Assembly (NCBI GenBank): GCA_035294305.1
Contig: DATGLD010000031.1
Coordinates: forward strand, 1 to 57,043
From: DASRBN01 sp035294305
GTDB lineage: Bacteria > Chloroflexota > Ktedonobacteria > Ktedonobacterales > Ktedonobacteraceae
DNA: 57,043 nucleotides
Direction of reading: 5' to 3'
A program made the translations under genes and the position numbers. Below are positions 40,388 through 50,228 of this stretch, piece after piece. The notes beneath the pieces were generated by a model. It was not told where the DNA came from. It made no database searches and saw only the letters and a program-made list of their open reading frames with translations. The stretch's first letter is position 1, and each line of letters starts with the position of its first letter.

Positions 40388-41767
40388 TTAGTGACCGTGT
40401 CCCATGCTCAACATCGCCAGCAGCAGAGCCGTTACCAGTAGCAAAATCAGTATCGACCCTGTCAACGCCACGATACTTGAAGACGAGAGATGAAGTCCTG
40501 CAAGCTTGTGCTGCGCCTGTGGAATCTCTATTGTAGGAGCTGTTGGCTCATCGCTGTAGGCCGCTTCCACGGGTGGAAGTGGTGTCTGGCCGCGCGGCCT
40601 GCTCTTCTCCAGCGTGGCGACATGCGCCCTGCTTGGGAGAATAAGAGCAGGTTGGGGAGTGCCACGCGGTGGCGATGCGGCTATTCTGATGGTTGGCAGA
40701 GGCACGGTTCCCCGATCACGCAGTTGAGCGGCAGGAAGCGCGGGGGCGGCTTTCAGCTTCTCGGCTTCAGTTTCTCCGGTGCGTCTACCAGGCTCAAAAC
40801 CCGCGGCTAAATGCGAACGCCCCGACCGTTGCAGTGCTGTGTCGTAGGCCAGGGCAAATGCGAGGATATTTACGTAGCGTTGTTCCGGTTTCTTCGCTAA
40901 TGCTTTGAGAAATACTTCGTCCAACTCAGGAGGAAGAGATGTATTGTAAGTACTTGGTGGTGTGGGTAGTGTGTGATGGTGATGGTGGAGTAACTGACTG
41001 GCGGTACCCTCGAATACCGGGCGGCCGGTCACGAGTTGGTAGACCATGACAGCCAGGGCGTACTGATCAGCCGCCGGCCCAACATGCACAGAAGTTTCCA
41101 GCGCCGGATCGTCGAACTGCTCGGGGGCCATATATAGCGGGGTACCGACAGAGCGGTGCAGCGAACGGCCATTGCGATAGAACGCGGCCAGGCCAAAGTC
41201 CGCCAGCAGGAGGTGCGGCCTGCCATGAGGAAAGATTTTTTTGAGGTTTCCATCTGGCCCCATTTTGCCAGTGCTCCGCTCGACGCGAATTAAGAAATTA
41301 GTCGGCTTGATATCGCGATGAATAATGCCATGATCGTGTGCACATTGTAATGCTGCCGCGCATTGTAAGAGATAATATCCAGCTTCTTCAGCGCCGATTG
41401 GCCAAGAGAAGCCAAACTGCTGCGTGCGCTTCTGTAACCAGTTCCACAGCGATCCCTCCGGTAGATAAGGCATTACGAGGTATGTAATGGGCGCTGCATC
41501 CCCATCGATAACCTCTTCTCCAAAATGATAGAGTGGTAAAATATGTTCATGGTCGAGCGCGGCTACAGCGCGAGCCTCGCGTTCAAAGCGCGCCGCCGCC
41601 TGCCTGCTTTCAGGCGTATCGGGATGATCGCGCAGATCACCGCACACAACTTTAATCGCAACTTTACGCCCGATACGGGCATGTTGGGCCAGGTAAATAT
41701 CACCCATTCCACCGCTTTCGATGAGCCGCAAAAGACGATACCCACCAAGAGTTTTCCCCACCAGCAT
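40388..41767 (-). CDS. Serine/threonine protein kinase with C-terminal membrane anchor
   Basis: 459 residues from ATG 41767. Kinase domain about 1-275: glycine loop IESGGMGDIYLA, VAIK with Lys39, catalytic HRDIKPTN (150-157), ADFGLA and GTPLYMAPEQF. A Pro/Arg-rich linker of about 130 residues follows, then a single transmembrane helix near the end (SIVALTGSILILLLVTALLLAML). The usual PASTA or sensor domain outside is missing; only a short MGHGH tail projects. TTG 41773 is an alternative start. Its neighbour is a HEAT protein that could be a partner or substrate. Confidence 0.9.
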   Translation of the reverse strand: MLVGKTLGGYRLLRLIESGGMGDIYLAQHARIGRKVAIKVVCGDLRDHPDTPESRQAAARFEREARAVAALDHEHILPLYHFGEEVIDGDAAPITYLVMPYLPEGSLWNWLQKRTQQFGFSWPIGAEEAGYYLLQCAAALQCAHDHGIIHRDIKPTNFLIRVERSTGKMGPDGNLKKIFPHGRPHLLLADFGLAAFYRNGRSLHRSVGTPLYMAPEQFDDPALETSVHVGPAADQYALAVMVYQLVTGRPVFEGTASQLLHHHHHTLPTPPSTYNTSLPPELDEVFLKALAKKPEQRYVNILAFALAYDTALQRSGRSHLAAGFEPGRRTGETEAEKLKAAPALPAAQLRDRGTVPLPTIRIAASPPRGTPQPALILPSRAHVATLEKSRPRGQTPLPPVEAAYSDEPTAPTIEIPQAQHKLAGLHLSSSSIVALTGSILILLLVTALLLAMLSMGHGH

Positions 41768-41773
41768 ATTCAA

Positions 41774-42084
41774 TTGCCTGCCTCTAGTAAGAAGTAAGAT
41801 AAAAGCTGTAGTTCAGAAAAATCTTTCATGTTTCGCTAGCTTGAGGACGAAGTTCCCCTTACGTCTCGGGTAATTATATTCCCTACTAACAGTATACAGA
41901 GGCGTCTGAAGTTCTCTTATTGAGTATCACCCAATAGAACTATTCTGGAAGGAAAAGAAATGGAGTGGGATAGGCAAGAGGAGAGGGCGACCACTGCAAG
42001 GCTACTGCTATGGTCACCCTTAGCAAGCCCACCCCAATGGTCCCGCTGCAAGCCCATTCATCAACATTTGGGAGGACTCATGTT
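41774..42084. other. Upstream region of the kinase gene
   Basis: It separates two minus-strand genes. A near-palindrome TATTGAGT-ATC-ACCCAATA (41918-41936) and TATACT/TATAAT-like boxes on the minus strand (about 41868-41898) suggest the kinase promoter. No gene is seen. Confidence 0.4.
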
Positions 42085-43917
42085 TCACATTTCTAGCTTT
42101 CGCAAAGCATCCTGGGCAGATGGCGCGAATTCAGGGTGGGTCTCGGCCAGGTTGCGCAAGAGGAGCATCGATTCGGTGTCATGATACTGCGCGAGTAGCT
42201 GGCAGGCGAGCCGCACTACTGTATCGCGAGGATCGTTCAGCGCTTCGCGTGCTGCCCTGCGGCTGCGCATATCTGCGCCATTCGGGTCGATTCTTTTCAA
42301 TGCCTCAAGCGCCTGTGTGCGCACATAGGGATCGAAGTCGCTGGTCGCTCGCGCGATGATTTCAATTGTGCCGCGATCACCGGATTGGGCAAAAGCGCGA
42401 AGAACAGCAGCGTATACAATGCTTATGGGTAGATCGGCATCGCCTACAGTCAGGTTATCGCGACGTTTGACGCGGCTGGCCCGTATGTCGATATTCCCGA
42501 CCCTCTTGATGAGAGAAAGCATGGAATTGACCGCGCGTGGATCTCCAAGTTGTGCCAGCGTATCACAGATATGGCCTACCTGGATAGCTTGCGCCCGGTC
42601 CGTAATCTGTGTGATATTGTCGAGGCGTGACAGGAGGACAGAAGTTGCTCGCGGCTCGCGCAATTCATTCAATACCTTCATCGCAGGGAGGAAAGCCTCT
42701 TCTGAATTGGCAAGCGCGTTCAGTAACACATCGCGACCGGTGCTGTTTATCCAGCGTTCGATATCGGGCATTAGAGGCAGACAGGTATAGACCGGCTGTA
42801 TGATGCGCTGATCCTGCACAGCGCCGCGCGAGATGTTCGCCCAATAGCGGCCAAGGAAGAGGCCCAGGCGGTGCAACGCGGTCACGTTCTGCCAATACGG
42901 GGCATTGCGCGCTCCCTCAAAGAGGGCAGTGGCAATCTCACGCAAATCGCGCTCGAAGATAATGGGAAGGACATTGGGGCCTGTCGCGGTTGTATTCGCA
43001 CTATCCTGAAGCACCTGGCCCACAACCAGGGCGGCCTGCTGCGCGAGGCGTGCCGGGATGTCTTTCCCGCCACGCAGGTACTTCGCGAGCGGAATGGTGC
43101 GGTAAAGCGGAATGGCAATATAGCTTTCCAGCCCGTTGGCATGATCTAGCCCGCTTGCCAGCATGAGTTCATAGAAACGGGACTGGTTCAACAGAGCATA
43201 CGCGTCAATGATATCGACTTTCGCCCAGCCTTCAGCAGACTTGAGCGCATTGGCCATCGCTTGCATTGAGGCAATGGTGTTCTGCTTCACCAGCGAGCGG
43301 GTAGCGTACAGTGAAGAATGGGGATCGGCTGCCAGCTTACCCAAAAACTCGGCAATTTCCGGCGTTTTATAATACCCCAACAGCAGTATGCCGATGCGGC
43401 GGGCGCGTCCAATCATCGTTTCGGCCGGGTTGGCATCTGGAGCTATATCAACAGGGTCCTCGCGTTCGATGATGTTTAGCCAGGCGGGAACCAGGTTTCC
43501 GGCGCGATCAATTTCCAGCAGGTTTGGCACCAGAATTGGTATCCATTGCTGCAACGAACCCAGATTCAGAAGCGGGATCATACGCTCAGCGGTCTCGTTA
43601 ACAGGCACTCCTCCCCAGCGCAGACCGGTCACGAGCGTTGTCATTTCCGCGCGCAGTTCGCTGATCTTTTGTTTCACCTCACGATCATCAGCATTGAGCG
43701 GCGTTACAGTGCGCCGGGCGGCGAGGTGCTCTACCGTGGCGGAGCGATTCGATGGTCGTTGTGTTGCCGCCGGCAGCGGAGAGACATTGGCAGGAGGAGC
43801 GAGCGCTACTATGGTAGTTCCTGTTGTACTTTCGTCGATCAGCACCTCACCAGGCTCGGATGAGCCGCTATCGGAAGGAATGGGATTCTCAGTCTGTTCC
43901 AATCTCGTTTCGGACAT
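42085..43917 (-). CDS. HEAT-repeat protein
   Basis: 610 residues. A disordered N-terminus of about 75 residues (Ser/Pro/Thr-rich) precedes an all-helical body. C-terminal segments such as EPRATSVLLSRLDNI, GDPRAVNSMLSLIKRV, GDRGTIEIIARATSDFDPYVRTQALEALKRIDP and PRDTVVRLACQLLAQYHDTE are HEAT/PBS-lyase-type repeats. No signal peptide. Likely a scaffold for protein interaction; possible association with the adjacent kinase is only positional. Start ATG 43917, with a weak AAAGGATAG-type site upstream. Confidence 0.75.
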   Translation of the reverse strand: MSETRLEQTENPIPSDSGSSEPGEVLIDESTTGTTIVALAPPANVSPLPAATQRPSNRSATVEHLAARRTVTPLNADDREVKQKISELRAEMTTLVTGLRWGGVPVNETAERMIPLLNLGSLQQWIPILVPNLLEIDRAGNLVPAWLNIIEREDPVDIAPDANPAETMIGRARRIGILLLGYYKTPEIAEFLGKLAADPHSSLYATRSLVKQNTIASMQAMANALKSAEGWAKVDIIDAYALLNQSRFYELMLASGLDHANGLESYIAIPLYRTIPLAKYLRGGKDIPARLAQQAALVVGQVLQDSANTTATGPNVLPIIFERDLREIATALFEGARNAPYWQNVTALHRLGLFLGRYWANISRGAVQDQRIIQPVYTCLPLMPDIERWINSTGRDVLLNALANSEEAFLPAMKVLNELREPRATSVLLSRLDNITQITDRAQAIQVGHICDTLAQLGDPRAVNSMLSLIKRVGNIDIRASRVKRRDNLTVGDADLPISIVYAAVLRAFAQSGDRGTIEIIARATSDFDPYVRTQALEALKRIDPNGADMRSRRAAREALNDPRDTVVRLACQLLAQYHDTESMLLLRNLAETHPEFAPSAQDALRKLEM

Positions 43918-44122
43918 ACAATTTCTATCCTTTTATAGTAATCATGCTTCCTCAGAACTATTTTACATAGTCCTCTAAAACCAATACGCTGAGCGATACG
44001 GGCCTATTGTAACGTGCTCTTCCCTTATGGTCAAGTGCAACTCTACCTCTCACGCTACGTAAATAATTACAGAAGAACAAGGTGCCGAACGCGAAGCAAC
44101 AGGGAAAAAATAGGAGATTCCT

Positions 44123-45241
44123 ATGAGCGATCAGGAGATGCAGTTTGCTGACCCGGACTGGAAACCTACCCGGCCACTAAACAAGAATAATCCTCCCCAG
44201 CAGCAGGAAATAGACGCGACACAACCGGTCAACGCCGGATCACAAGAGCAGCAATGGCAAGCGCCGCCTCCACTACGCGACTATCAAGATGGATATGCCG
44301 GTGCTGGGCAACAGATTCCCGCGGACCAGGAATTCGACTATCCCAACACGAATTCTTACAGCTATGCTCCGCCAAACAACGTGAGTAGAACACCTTACAG
44401 GCAACAGGCGAGAAGGCGTGGACGCGGCCCCTGGCTATGGATCATCATCGCTATCATTATTCTTGGGTTTATGAGCGGCGGATTCGGCTCTGCATTTAGA
44501 GGTTTTGGCTTCCAGAATAGCGTTACTGAGCCCCACACATTTACTGTGGGCAACCAGCCTACGATTATCATTGACGACTCAAGCGGCTCTGTTCATGTGC
44601 AGAGCAATGGTAGTTCGGACAGTGTAAATGTTCAAGCGATCAAGCAAGTAGGTTTTTTTGGCAATCCCAATAACGAAAATGTCATATACAAGCAGAGTGG
44701 GAATACCGTTACAATCGATTTTAATGGTCAAAGCGGCTCTGTTGATTTTAATGTAACAGTTCCCGGTAATAGCAATTTGCAAATCCAGACCAATTCAGAT
44801 GATATTACTGTTGATGGTGTAAGTGGACAGATGATTCTCTCCACCGATAGCGGCGATATCACGACCACGAACGATACATTGAGCGGCTCTTCCCAGTTGA
44901 CGAATAATTCTGGTGATATTAATGGCAGGCAGGATCAACTGACGGGCCCAGCAACTCTCAATGATAATTCCGGCGATATTAATTTCGATGGTAGCATTAC
45001 CGGTTCTGGAAACTACCAGTTTACGAACGACAGCGGTGATATCACTGTCAATTTGAATGGTAATGCCTCTGTAAATGCCTCTGCGGGTTCAGGTTCGATC
45101 GATACGAATGTGCCCTCTATAAATGTGCAGAATAACGATTCTGGTGCTACCGCTAGCGGCTATATTGGATCGTCAGGCTCATCTGCCCAGTTGACACTCA
45201 AGACGAACAGCGGCGACATACACTTGAACACCCAGCCGTAA
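44123..45241 (+). CDS. DUF4097-type anchored beta-solenoid protein
   Basis: 372 residues. A Gln/Pro/Asn-rich cytoplasmic N-terminus of about 100 residues, a basic stop-transfer segment RRRGRGPW and one transmembrane helix (LWIIIAIIILGFM) lead to an extracellular DUF4097 domain. The latter has evenly spaced repeats: SGSVHV, SGSVDF, SDDITV, SGDITT, SGDING, SGDINF, SGDITV, GSGSID, SGDIHL, about 18-22 residues apart, forming a beta-helix. AATAGGAGA precedes ATG 44123. Function unknown; envelope or adhesion role inferred. Confidence 0.8.
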   Translation: MSDQEMQFADPDWKPTRPLNKNNPPQQQEIDATQPVNAGSQEQQWQAPPPLRDYQDGYAGAGQQIPADQEFDYPNTNSYSYAPPNNVSRTPYRQQARRRGRGPWLWIIIAIIILGFMSGGFGSAFRGFGFQNSVTEPHTFTVGNQPTIIIDDSSGSVHVQSNGSSDSVNVQAIKQVGFFGNPNNENVIYKQSGNTVTIDFNGQSGSVDFNVTVPGNSNLQIQTNSDDITVDGVSGQMILSTDSGDITTTNDTLSGSSQLTNNSGDINGRQDQLTGPATLNDNSGDINFDGSITGSGNYQFTNDSGDITVNLNGNASVNASAGSGSIDTNVPSINVQNNDSGATASGYIGSSGSSAQLTLKTNSGDIHLNTQP

Positions 45242-45344
45242 TCCATGTTTCTGGCTTCTTCGCTCGCTTGTTGGAGTGCCGCATATACTGGAAATGAGAT
45301 TCTTCTGGCGCGGCGCGTGCTCCAACAGCGAGGGAGAGGTACCT

Positions 45345-46781
45345 GTGAGGCGGGAAGCACATGTTTTTGAACTGGTTCAACAGGCGAGGCAGCTTGTAGA
45401 TGCTGAGGCGGCCGGCCTTGTACTAGGCTGTCCTGTACCAGAACTGCGACACCCCCTGCTTGATCTATTACTCCCCCATTCACACGTTTCCACCGGCTAT
45501 TACGGCTCGCCAGAACTTAAGCCATTACTCGAGCAGGAGCGGGTGCGCGCATTAATCGATCTCGCTGTACAGTCCGGTCAGGTACATAGCAGCAATGATT
45601 GCGGAATATTGATCTCCAATCTTGAGGTGCGTAGCCTTGCTGTGGTGCCGGTTGAGCAACCTGCCGGGCTGCTCGGTCTTTTCCTCATCGTCAAATCTCT
45701 TCTGGGCGCTTTCTCTCAAGGCGAACACCGGCTGCTGGACGAGTATCGACAGGCAACTGCTCCTGACCTCGAGCGCGCGGTACGTGATCTGTACCTCGAT
45801 CTTATGAAAACGTTGATTCCCGGCGCTGGCAGGCGGGCATCGCCACAAATAGGAGCTACATATAGTAGTCTGGTGGAAGTCACACCTCATGGTAGCTTCG
45901 ATGCAGTGAAAAGTGAGTTTGTTTCCATGGTTAGCCACGAACTGCGAGCGCCGTTGACCGCGATTAAGGGCTATGCAGGGCTGTTACAGGCATATAGCGT
46001 GCCAGGCAGTTTTGACATGCATGCTGAAACAGAGATGACCCCTGAACGCCAGCAACACTACCTGCATGTGATTATGGAGCAGGTCGATCACCTCGAAGTC
46101 ATCATCGCTGATCTTCTCGATATCTCGCGCATAGAGTCGGGGCGATTGGCCCTCCGCTTCTCTAACGTCAATATAGCGCAATTGTGCCGGCGCGTGACAC
46201 GGCTCACCCAGGATCGCGTCGATCAGCAACAGCCGGGGAAATATCACATCCGTTGTGATCTCGATCCTGGTCTTCCTTTCGTATGGGCCGATGCAGACCG
46301 GGTAGAGCAAGTCCTCCAGAATCTCCTGGATAATGCGCTGAAATATTCTCCGGATGGAGGATTGATCGAGGTGCTGGCATGCGTAAAGCAAAAGCCGCAG
46401 CAACAGCAAAGCCCTTTCTCACAGGAAGCGAGGCTGCAAGAGATCATCGCTGGTGAAGAGAGACAAGAACCTCTCATGATGCATATTACTGTGCGCGATT
46501 ATGGTATCGGTATTCCTGACGGGCAGCACTCTCAGCTCTTCAAGCCTTACAACCGCCTGATGCACCCGGCCACAGCCTCTATTCCTGGTATTGGGCTGGG
46601 ATTATATATCACAAGTAAGTTTGTCGAGGCTATGCAAGGCGAAATTTCACTTATGAGCCGCGAAGCAGAGGGGACAAGCATCAGTTTCACCTTGCCGCTT
46701 GCTGGTGCTACAATGCTTCTCCCTCAAAGGAATGGTACTCTGACCTCGGCCGGTGAAAAAAGTCTAGTGACTTCCACTTGA
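45345..46781 (+). CDS. Sensor histidine kinase with N-terminal GAF-like domain
   Basis: 478 residues. A GAF-like sensor (about 5-165) precedes the HisKA box SEFVSMVSHELRAPLTAIKGY with phospho-His198, then VEQVLQNLLDNALKYSPDGG, DYGIGIP and GIGLGLYITSKFVEAMQG of the ATPase. A 30-residue Gln-rich insertion (KQKPQQQQSPFSQEARLQ) lies within the ATPase between N and G1 boxes. GTG 45345 follows GGGAGAGG; GTG 45276 is upstream but weaker. A receiver gene follows 178 bases downstream and is a likely partner. Confidence 0.85.
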   Translation: MRREAHVFELVQQARQLVDAEAAGLVLGCPVPELRHPLLDLLLPHSHVSTGYYGSPELKPLLEQERVRALIDLAVQSGQVHSSNDCGILISNLEVRSLAVVPVEQPAGLLGLFLIVKSLLGAFSQGEHRLLDEYRQATAPDLERAVRDLYLDLMKTLIPGAGRRASPQIGATYSSLVEVTPHGSFDAVKSEFVSMVSHELRAPLTAIKGYAGLLQAYSVPGSFDMHAETEMTPERQQHYLHVIMEQVDHLEVIIADLLDISRIESGRLALRFSNVNIAQLCRRVTRLTQDRVDQQQPGKYHIRCDLDPGLPFVWADADRVEQVLQNLLDNALKYSPDGGLIEVLACVKQKPQQQQSPFSQEARLQEIIAGEERQEPLMMHITVRDYGIGIPDGQHSQLFKPYNRLMHPATASIPGIGLGLYITSKFVEAMQGEISLMSREAEGTSISFTLPLAGATMLLPQRNGTLTSAGEKSLVTST

Positions 46782-46959
46782 TGCGCACTCTCCATTTCGC
46801 CTCCTATTCCTAACATCCAGAGCGATTTACCAGTCGGGTCAGTTCAGGTCAACTGGTGAGCCCCCTCTCGTAGCATATTCCAACTCTTGCTAAACGGGTC
46901 CCGTTCTGCTATAGTGTTTATGTAAGCACGGAAAGCTGTGAATAGTAAAAGGTAGAAGT

Positions 46960-47361
46960 ATGCACATAGGCCTGCTGGAAGACGATGTAGCGATCCAGGA
47001 GATGCTGCGTCTCGTACTGGAGGATGCAAAATACACCGTCGTCATTTATCCTACCGCCGATGCCTGTTTAAACGCATTGCTGCCTGGAGCAGGAGGGCAG
47101 GAACATGCCCTTGTTTCAATGGATCTCCTGATTGTAGATTTGCGCCTGTCAAGAGCAGTTTCAGGTATCCAGGTAATCCAGCAGATACGAAATGATCCCC
47201 ATCTTTCTTCCCTACCCATTATTTTAACTACCGCAGCCTCTTTTGCCGATATAGAAGATCTCTCAGATTTACGAGTACACTTCCTGGAAAAACCTTTTGA
47301 TGTTGATCATCTTGTCAAGATGATCGAGGGCCTTACAACAACTTCTTCAGGAAGTTTCTAG
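46960..47361 (+). CDS. Single-domain response regulator
   Basis: 133 residues, receiver only. Acidic pair LLEDDVAI (5-12), phospho-Asp60 in LLIVDLRLS, Thr in IILTTAA and Lys in FLEKPFDV are all present. No output domain, so it acts by phosphotransfer or protein binding. It is probably the partner of the upstream kinase. A T-tailed hairpin follows. Confidence 0.88.
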   Translation: MHIGLLEDDVAIQEMLRLVLEDAKYTVVIYPTADACLNALLPGAGGQEHALVSMDLLIVDLRLSRAVSGIQVIQQIRNDPHLSSLPIILTTAASFADIEDLSDLRVHFLEKPFDVDHLVKMIEGLTTTSSGSF

Positions 47362-47414
47362 CGTACTGAAAGTAGTTGTATGGCGGATACATGGCAATCT
47401 AACCTGAAAAATAA

Positions 47415-47466
47415 GCTCAGCATGAAAGAATGCTGAGCCTACCTTAGAGAATGCTGAGTCTTTTTA
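47415..47466 (+). terminator. Terminator with a repeated 3' arm
   Basis: GCTCAGCAT (47415-47423) pairs with ATGCTGAGC (47430-47438). A second ATGCTGAG at 47451-47458, followed by TCTTTTTATT, could replace the first arm. The distal pairing plus T-tract makes an intrinsic terminator, while the proximal pairing would prevent it. Confidence 0.6.
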
Positions 47467-47625
47467 TTGTTGACTTGCCGAATAGATGAGGGCATGTTAA
47501 CCTTATGATTGTGGTGGAAAGAAGTATTCCATCTCATGTAAGGAACAGGTGCAGAGAGAGCTATCTGTTCAAATTTTGAACACCTTCGGTTGGTACCTCT
47601 AATTTTTAGGTAAGGAGAGAGAACA

Positions 47626-47823
47626 ATGCAAGGAAACAAAGGTCGTGGACGTGGTTTTGCCTCTATGAGCCCAGAAAAGAAGCGCGAGATTGCCAGTAAG
47701 GGTGGAAAAGCTGCCCATCAGATGGGAACAGCGCATAAATGGACGAGCGAAGAAGCACAGGCTGCGGGTCGCAAAGGTGGTTCCATTAGCCGCCGTCGCC
47801 CGAAGAATACGGCTCAGGCATAG
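47626..47823 (+). CDS. KGG-repeat stress protein
   Basis: 65 residues, very basic and hydrophilic. Repeats are RGFASMSPEKKREIASKGGKAAH and KWTSEEAQAAGRKGGSIS, the 'stress-induced, KGG' motif found in GsiB-like and con-10-type proteins. These proteins are thought to protect cells in desiccation or stationary phase. AGGAGAGAG precedes ATG 47626, and a hairpin terminator follows. Monocistronic. Confidence 0.88.
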   Translation: MQGNKGRGRGFASMSPEKKREIASKGGKAAHQMGTAHKWTSEEAQAAGRKGGSISRRRPKNTAQA

Positions 47824-47843
47824 AACGGGATCGATACTCGGTC

Positions 47844-47875
47844 AGGCTGGCGTAAAAGCCAGCCTTTCCTGTTTC
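47844..47875 (+). terminator. Intrinsic terminator after the KGG gene
   Basis: AGGCTGGC (47844-47851) and GCCAGCCT (47858-47865) form a perfect 8-bp stem with loop GTAAAA, followed by the T-rich TTCCTGTTTC. Confidence 0.7.
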
Positions 47876-48034
47876 TCATGACATTGACATGTGATGGTTA
47901 CGGGTTTGGCGGGCAGGCAACCGGAGAGCGCTGATTCATGCAGGAGGCGGGATGCCCGTACAGGCCTACAGAAAGCGGCAGGAGCCTGGCCCTTTCCTGA
48001 ACCCATTTCTGGCCTTGAAATTAGAAATGGAAAC

Positions 48035-48922
48035 CTAAGGTAATTGTACATAAAGAGCGGGGTTCACCCACTCATTATTGATCAGTACCATGAAATGCAA
48101 GTGTGGGCCTGTAGAGGCTCCTGTACTCCCCTCATAGCCGATCACCTGCCCTTTTGTTACGCTTTGCCCAACTTTAACGATGAATCGTTCCATATGTCCA
48201 TAAATCGTTGCGATATAATTCCCGTGATTAATTTTCACTGCCCATCCCAATCCCGACCAATCCCAACCTGTCCAGATCACCTGACCGCTATCCGCCGCCA
48301 TAATAGGCGTACCAAAAGGAGCGGCGAGATCAATGCCGGTATGTGGCTTCCAGCATCCACACCATGACTGGAATTCGGGGTGTCCAAATACCTGTGTAAT
48401 CACGGCGCCGATGATGGGGCGCTGCATATGCCCGGTTCCCATGACACCACTCTGAGTATCATAGGTGGCGCAGGTCCCCCAGATGTCGGTGCCGCCGCAA
48501 TACCCTTCGTTCAGCACTTGCGGCGGAACAGTGGGTGTAGGAGGGGCTGAATATTCTAAAGGATTGGAGGTACTCAATTGCCCCCCAGCAATCAAATCAC
48601 TGATGATTTGCACAACTGTATGTGATTGCTGCCCATTATCTAACGGCACAACAAAAAGAGGAGTGACAATAATCATAAGCAGGCTGCCAAGTAAAATAGC
48701 TGGCAAGGTGAAACGACGCCCGCGTTGCGGTGGGGCTAATGTCTCCGTCTTCAACCTTCTGGTTGAAGCTGGAATGACTACAGGTTGCCTGGGGCTGGTT
48801 AGTGGCCCGGTCAGTTGCTCTGGTTGGGGGCGCAGTGCGAATTTTGCAGGCTCAGACGGTGACCAATCGCTTCCGCTTTGTAGGGGTTTCGTTAGACGTG
48901 AACCCTCATTTGAAGATAACAT
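48035..48922 (-). CDS. Anchored M23-family peptidase (LytM-like)
   Basis: 295 residues. A disordered cytoplasmic N-terminus is followed by a transmembrane helix (about residues 72-90, LPAILLGSLLMIIVTPLFVV), a Pro-rich linker and a C-terminal M23 domain. Zinc and catalytic residues are visible in PHTGIDLAAPFGTPI (HxxxD) and TGPHLHFMV (HxH). It is probably an extracellular cell-wall endopeptidase. ATG 48922 follows GAGGAT; the frame is open to 48973 without support. Confidence 0.85.
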   Translation of the reverse strand: MLSSNEGSRLTKPLQSGSDWSPSEPAKFALRPQPEQLTGPLTSPRQPVVIPASTRRLKTETLAPPQRGRRFTLPAILLGSLLMIIVTPLFVVPLDNGQQSHTVVQIISDLIAGGQLSTSNPLEYSAPPTPTVPPQVLNEGYCGGTDIWGTCATYDTQSGVMGTGHMQRPIIGAVITQVFGHPEFQSWCGCWKPHTGIDLAAPFGTPIMAADSGQVIWTGWDWSGLGWAVKINHGNYIATIYGHMERFIVKVGQSVTKGQVIGYEGSTGASTGPHLHFMVLINNEWVNPALYVQLP

Positions 48923-49154
48923 GTTACATCCTCGCTCTACGAAAACAAAAAAACCGCTGTGCTTAAGATACACAAGAGTAATGTACCTGAAAATATGGCA
49001 GTTTGCTAGCTTGAACGTTGTAAGATAGCGCGAATAGGCTATGAGAGCCTGCGCATCTTTACCGGTTCGTGCGTGCTATCTACCGGATATGAACGCGCAT
49101 CTGATATGCTTTTGTAGAGGATAGGATAAAGGGTTACCCTGTTCTTTCTTTGGT

Positions 49155-50228
49155 TCAACGCTGAAGTAGGGTTCTGAGCCGCTCATGCGAAATAGCCTCT
49201 AATACGTGGCCACCGGCGCCCCTGGTCGTCTCTGCCGATACCAGCGCGTTGTAAACGGCTTCCTCGGTTGCTTCGACTGCGGCTGTGAAGAGGCCATTCA
49301 GGGGAGAAGTGCCGGCGTCGGATGAGCCCTCGATCAGTGTGCGCACAGAAATCTCAGGCCCGGCTTTGCTCGAAATAATATTGCCGGTCGCGAAAGCCAC
49401 GATGATTTCGCCGCTTCCATCCCTGGCGGTAGAACCGGTGCGAGCGAGACCTAATGCGGCTCGCTTGGCCATGCGTTCGCATTGACGATGATTAAGCGGC
49501 GCATCAGTAGCCAGCACAACAATGCAGCTGCCCTCCTGCCCGGCTCCGAGTTCCTCCTTGCTCAGCAATCTTCCAACCGGTATACCATTAACGATTAGTT
49601 CGCGCTGTATGCCGAAATTCGTCAGTACCAGCACTCCCACTGTATAAGGTTTTCCTGCTGCCTGCACCAGGCGCGAGGATGTGCCAATGCCCCCTTTGAA
49701 GCCAAAAAGCTGCATGCCGGTTCCCGCCCCAACACATCCCTCGATGACCGGCCCGCCGGCCGCATTATCGAGCGCGGCATAGACATCTTCGCGGCCAATA
49801 GCCATTCCTTTCGATCCATCGAGATTGCTATCATCGCATTCTGCAACCATCGCGATCAGCGAAGTCATTCCGGCTTCCAGCGCACAATGTTCAAACAGGT
49901 ATTGCAGCGTCCAATGATAAACGATGCCAACGCTGTTGGTGCCGGTCAGCATAATGGGAAAGCCGAGCAATCCCCATTCATCGATGAGTGAACGGCCTGT
50001 CATTTCGCCAAGGCCATTGAGAGGAAAGACCGCGGCATAGATATTCTCAACCAGTGGATTACCGGCATGCGGCCAGATAGCCGTCACTCCTGTACGCCAG
50101 GATACTCCATCAACATCACGGTGTATAGTTGTATGTCCTACGCGCACGCCTGTGACATCGGTAATCGCGTTTAGGGGTCCGGTAGGTAGATATCCTGGGG
50201 TGATGCCAAAATCTCGGATACGTGGCAT
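49155..50228 (-). CDS. P1/S58-family peptidase (DmpA-like aminopeptidase)
   Basis: 357 residues. Family features are RIRDFGITPGYLPTGPLNAITDVTGVRVGHTT at the N-terminus and GAGTGMQLFGFKGGIGTSSR. The self-cleavage and nucleophile site is at Gly-Ser in AGQEGSCIVVLATDAPLNHRQ, where the new N-terminal Ser of the beta chain attacks the substrate. Such Ntn-like enzymes act as L-aminopeptidase/D-amidase or beta-peptidyl aminopeptidase. Start ATG 50228, preceded by AAAGGAAAAC. Divergent from murJ. Confidence 0.9.
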   Translation of the reverse strand: MPRIRDFGITPGYLPTGPLNAITDVTGVRVGHTTIHRDVDGVSWRTGVTAIWPHAGNPLVENIYAAVFPLNGLGEMTGRSLIDEWGLLGFPIMLTGTNSVGIVYHWTLQYLFEHCALEAGMTSLIAMVAECDDSNLDGSKGMAIGREDVYAALDNAAGGPVIEGCVGAGTGMQLFGFKGGIGTSSRLVQAAGKPYTVGVLVLTNFGIQRELIVNGIPVGRLLSKEELGAGQEGSCIVVLATDAPLNHRQCERMAKRAALGLARTGSTARDGSGEIIVAFATGNIISSKAGPEISVRTLIEGSSDAGTSPLNGLFTAAVEATEEAVYNALVSAETTRGAGGHVLEAISHERLRTLLQR

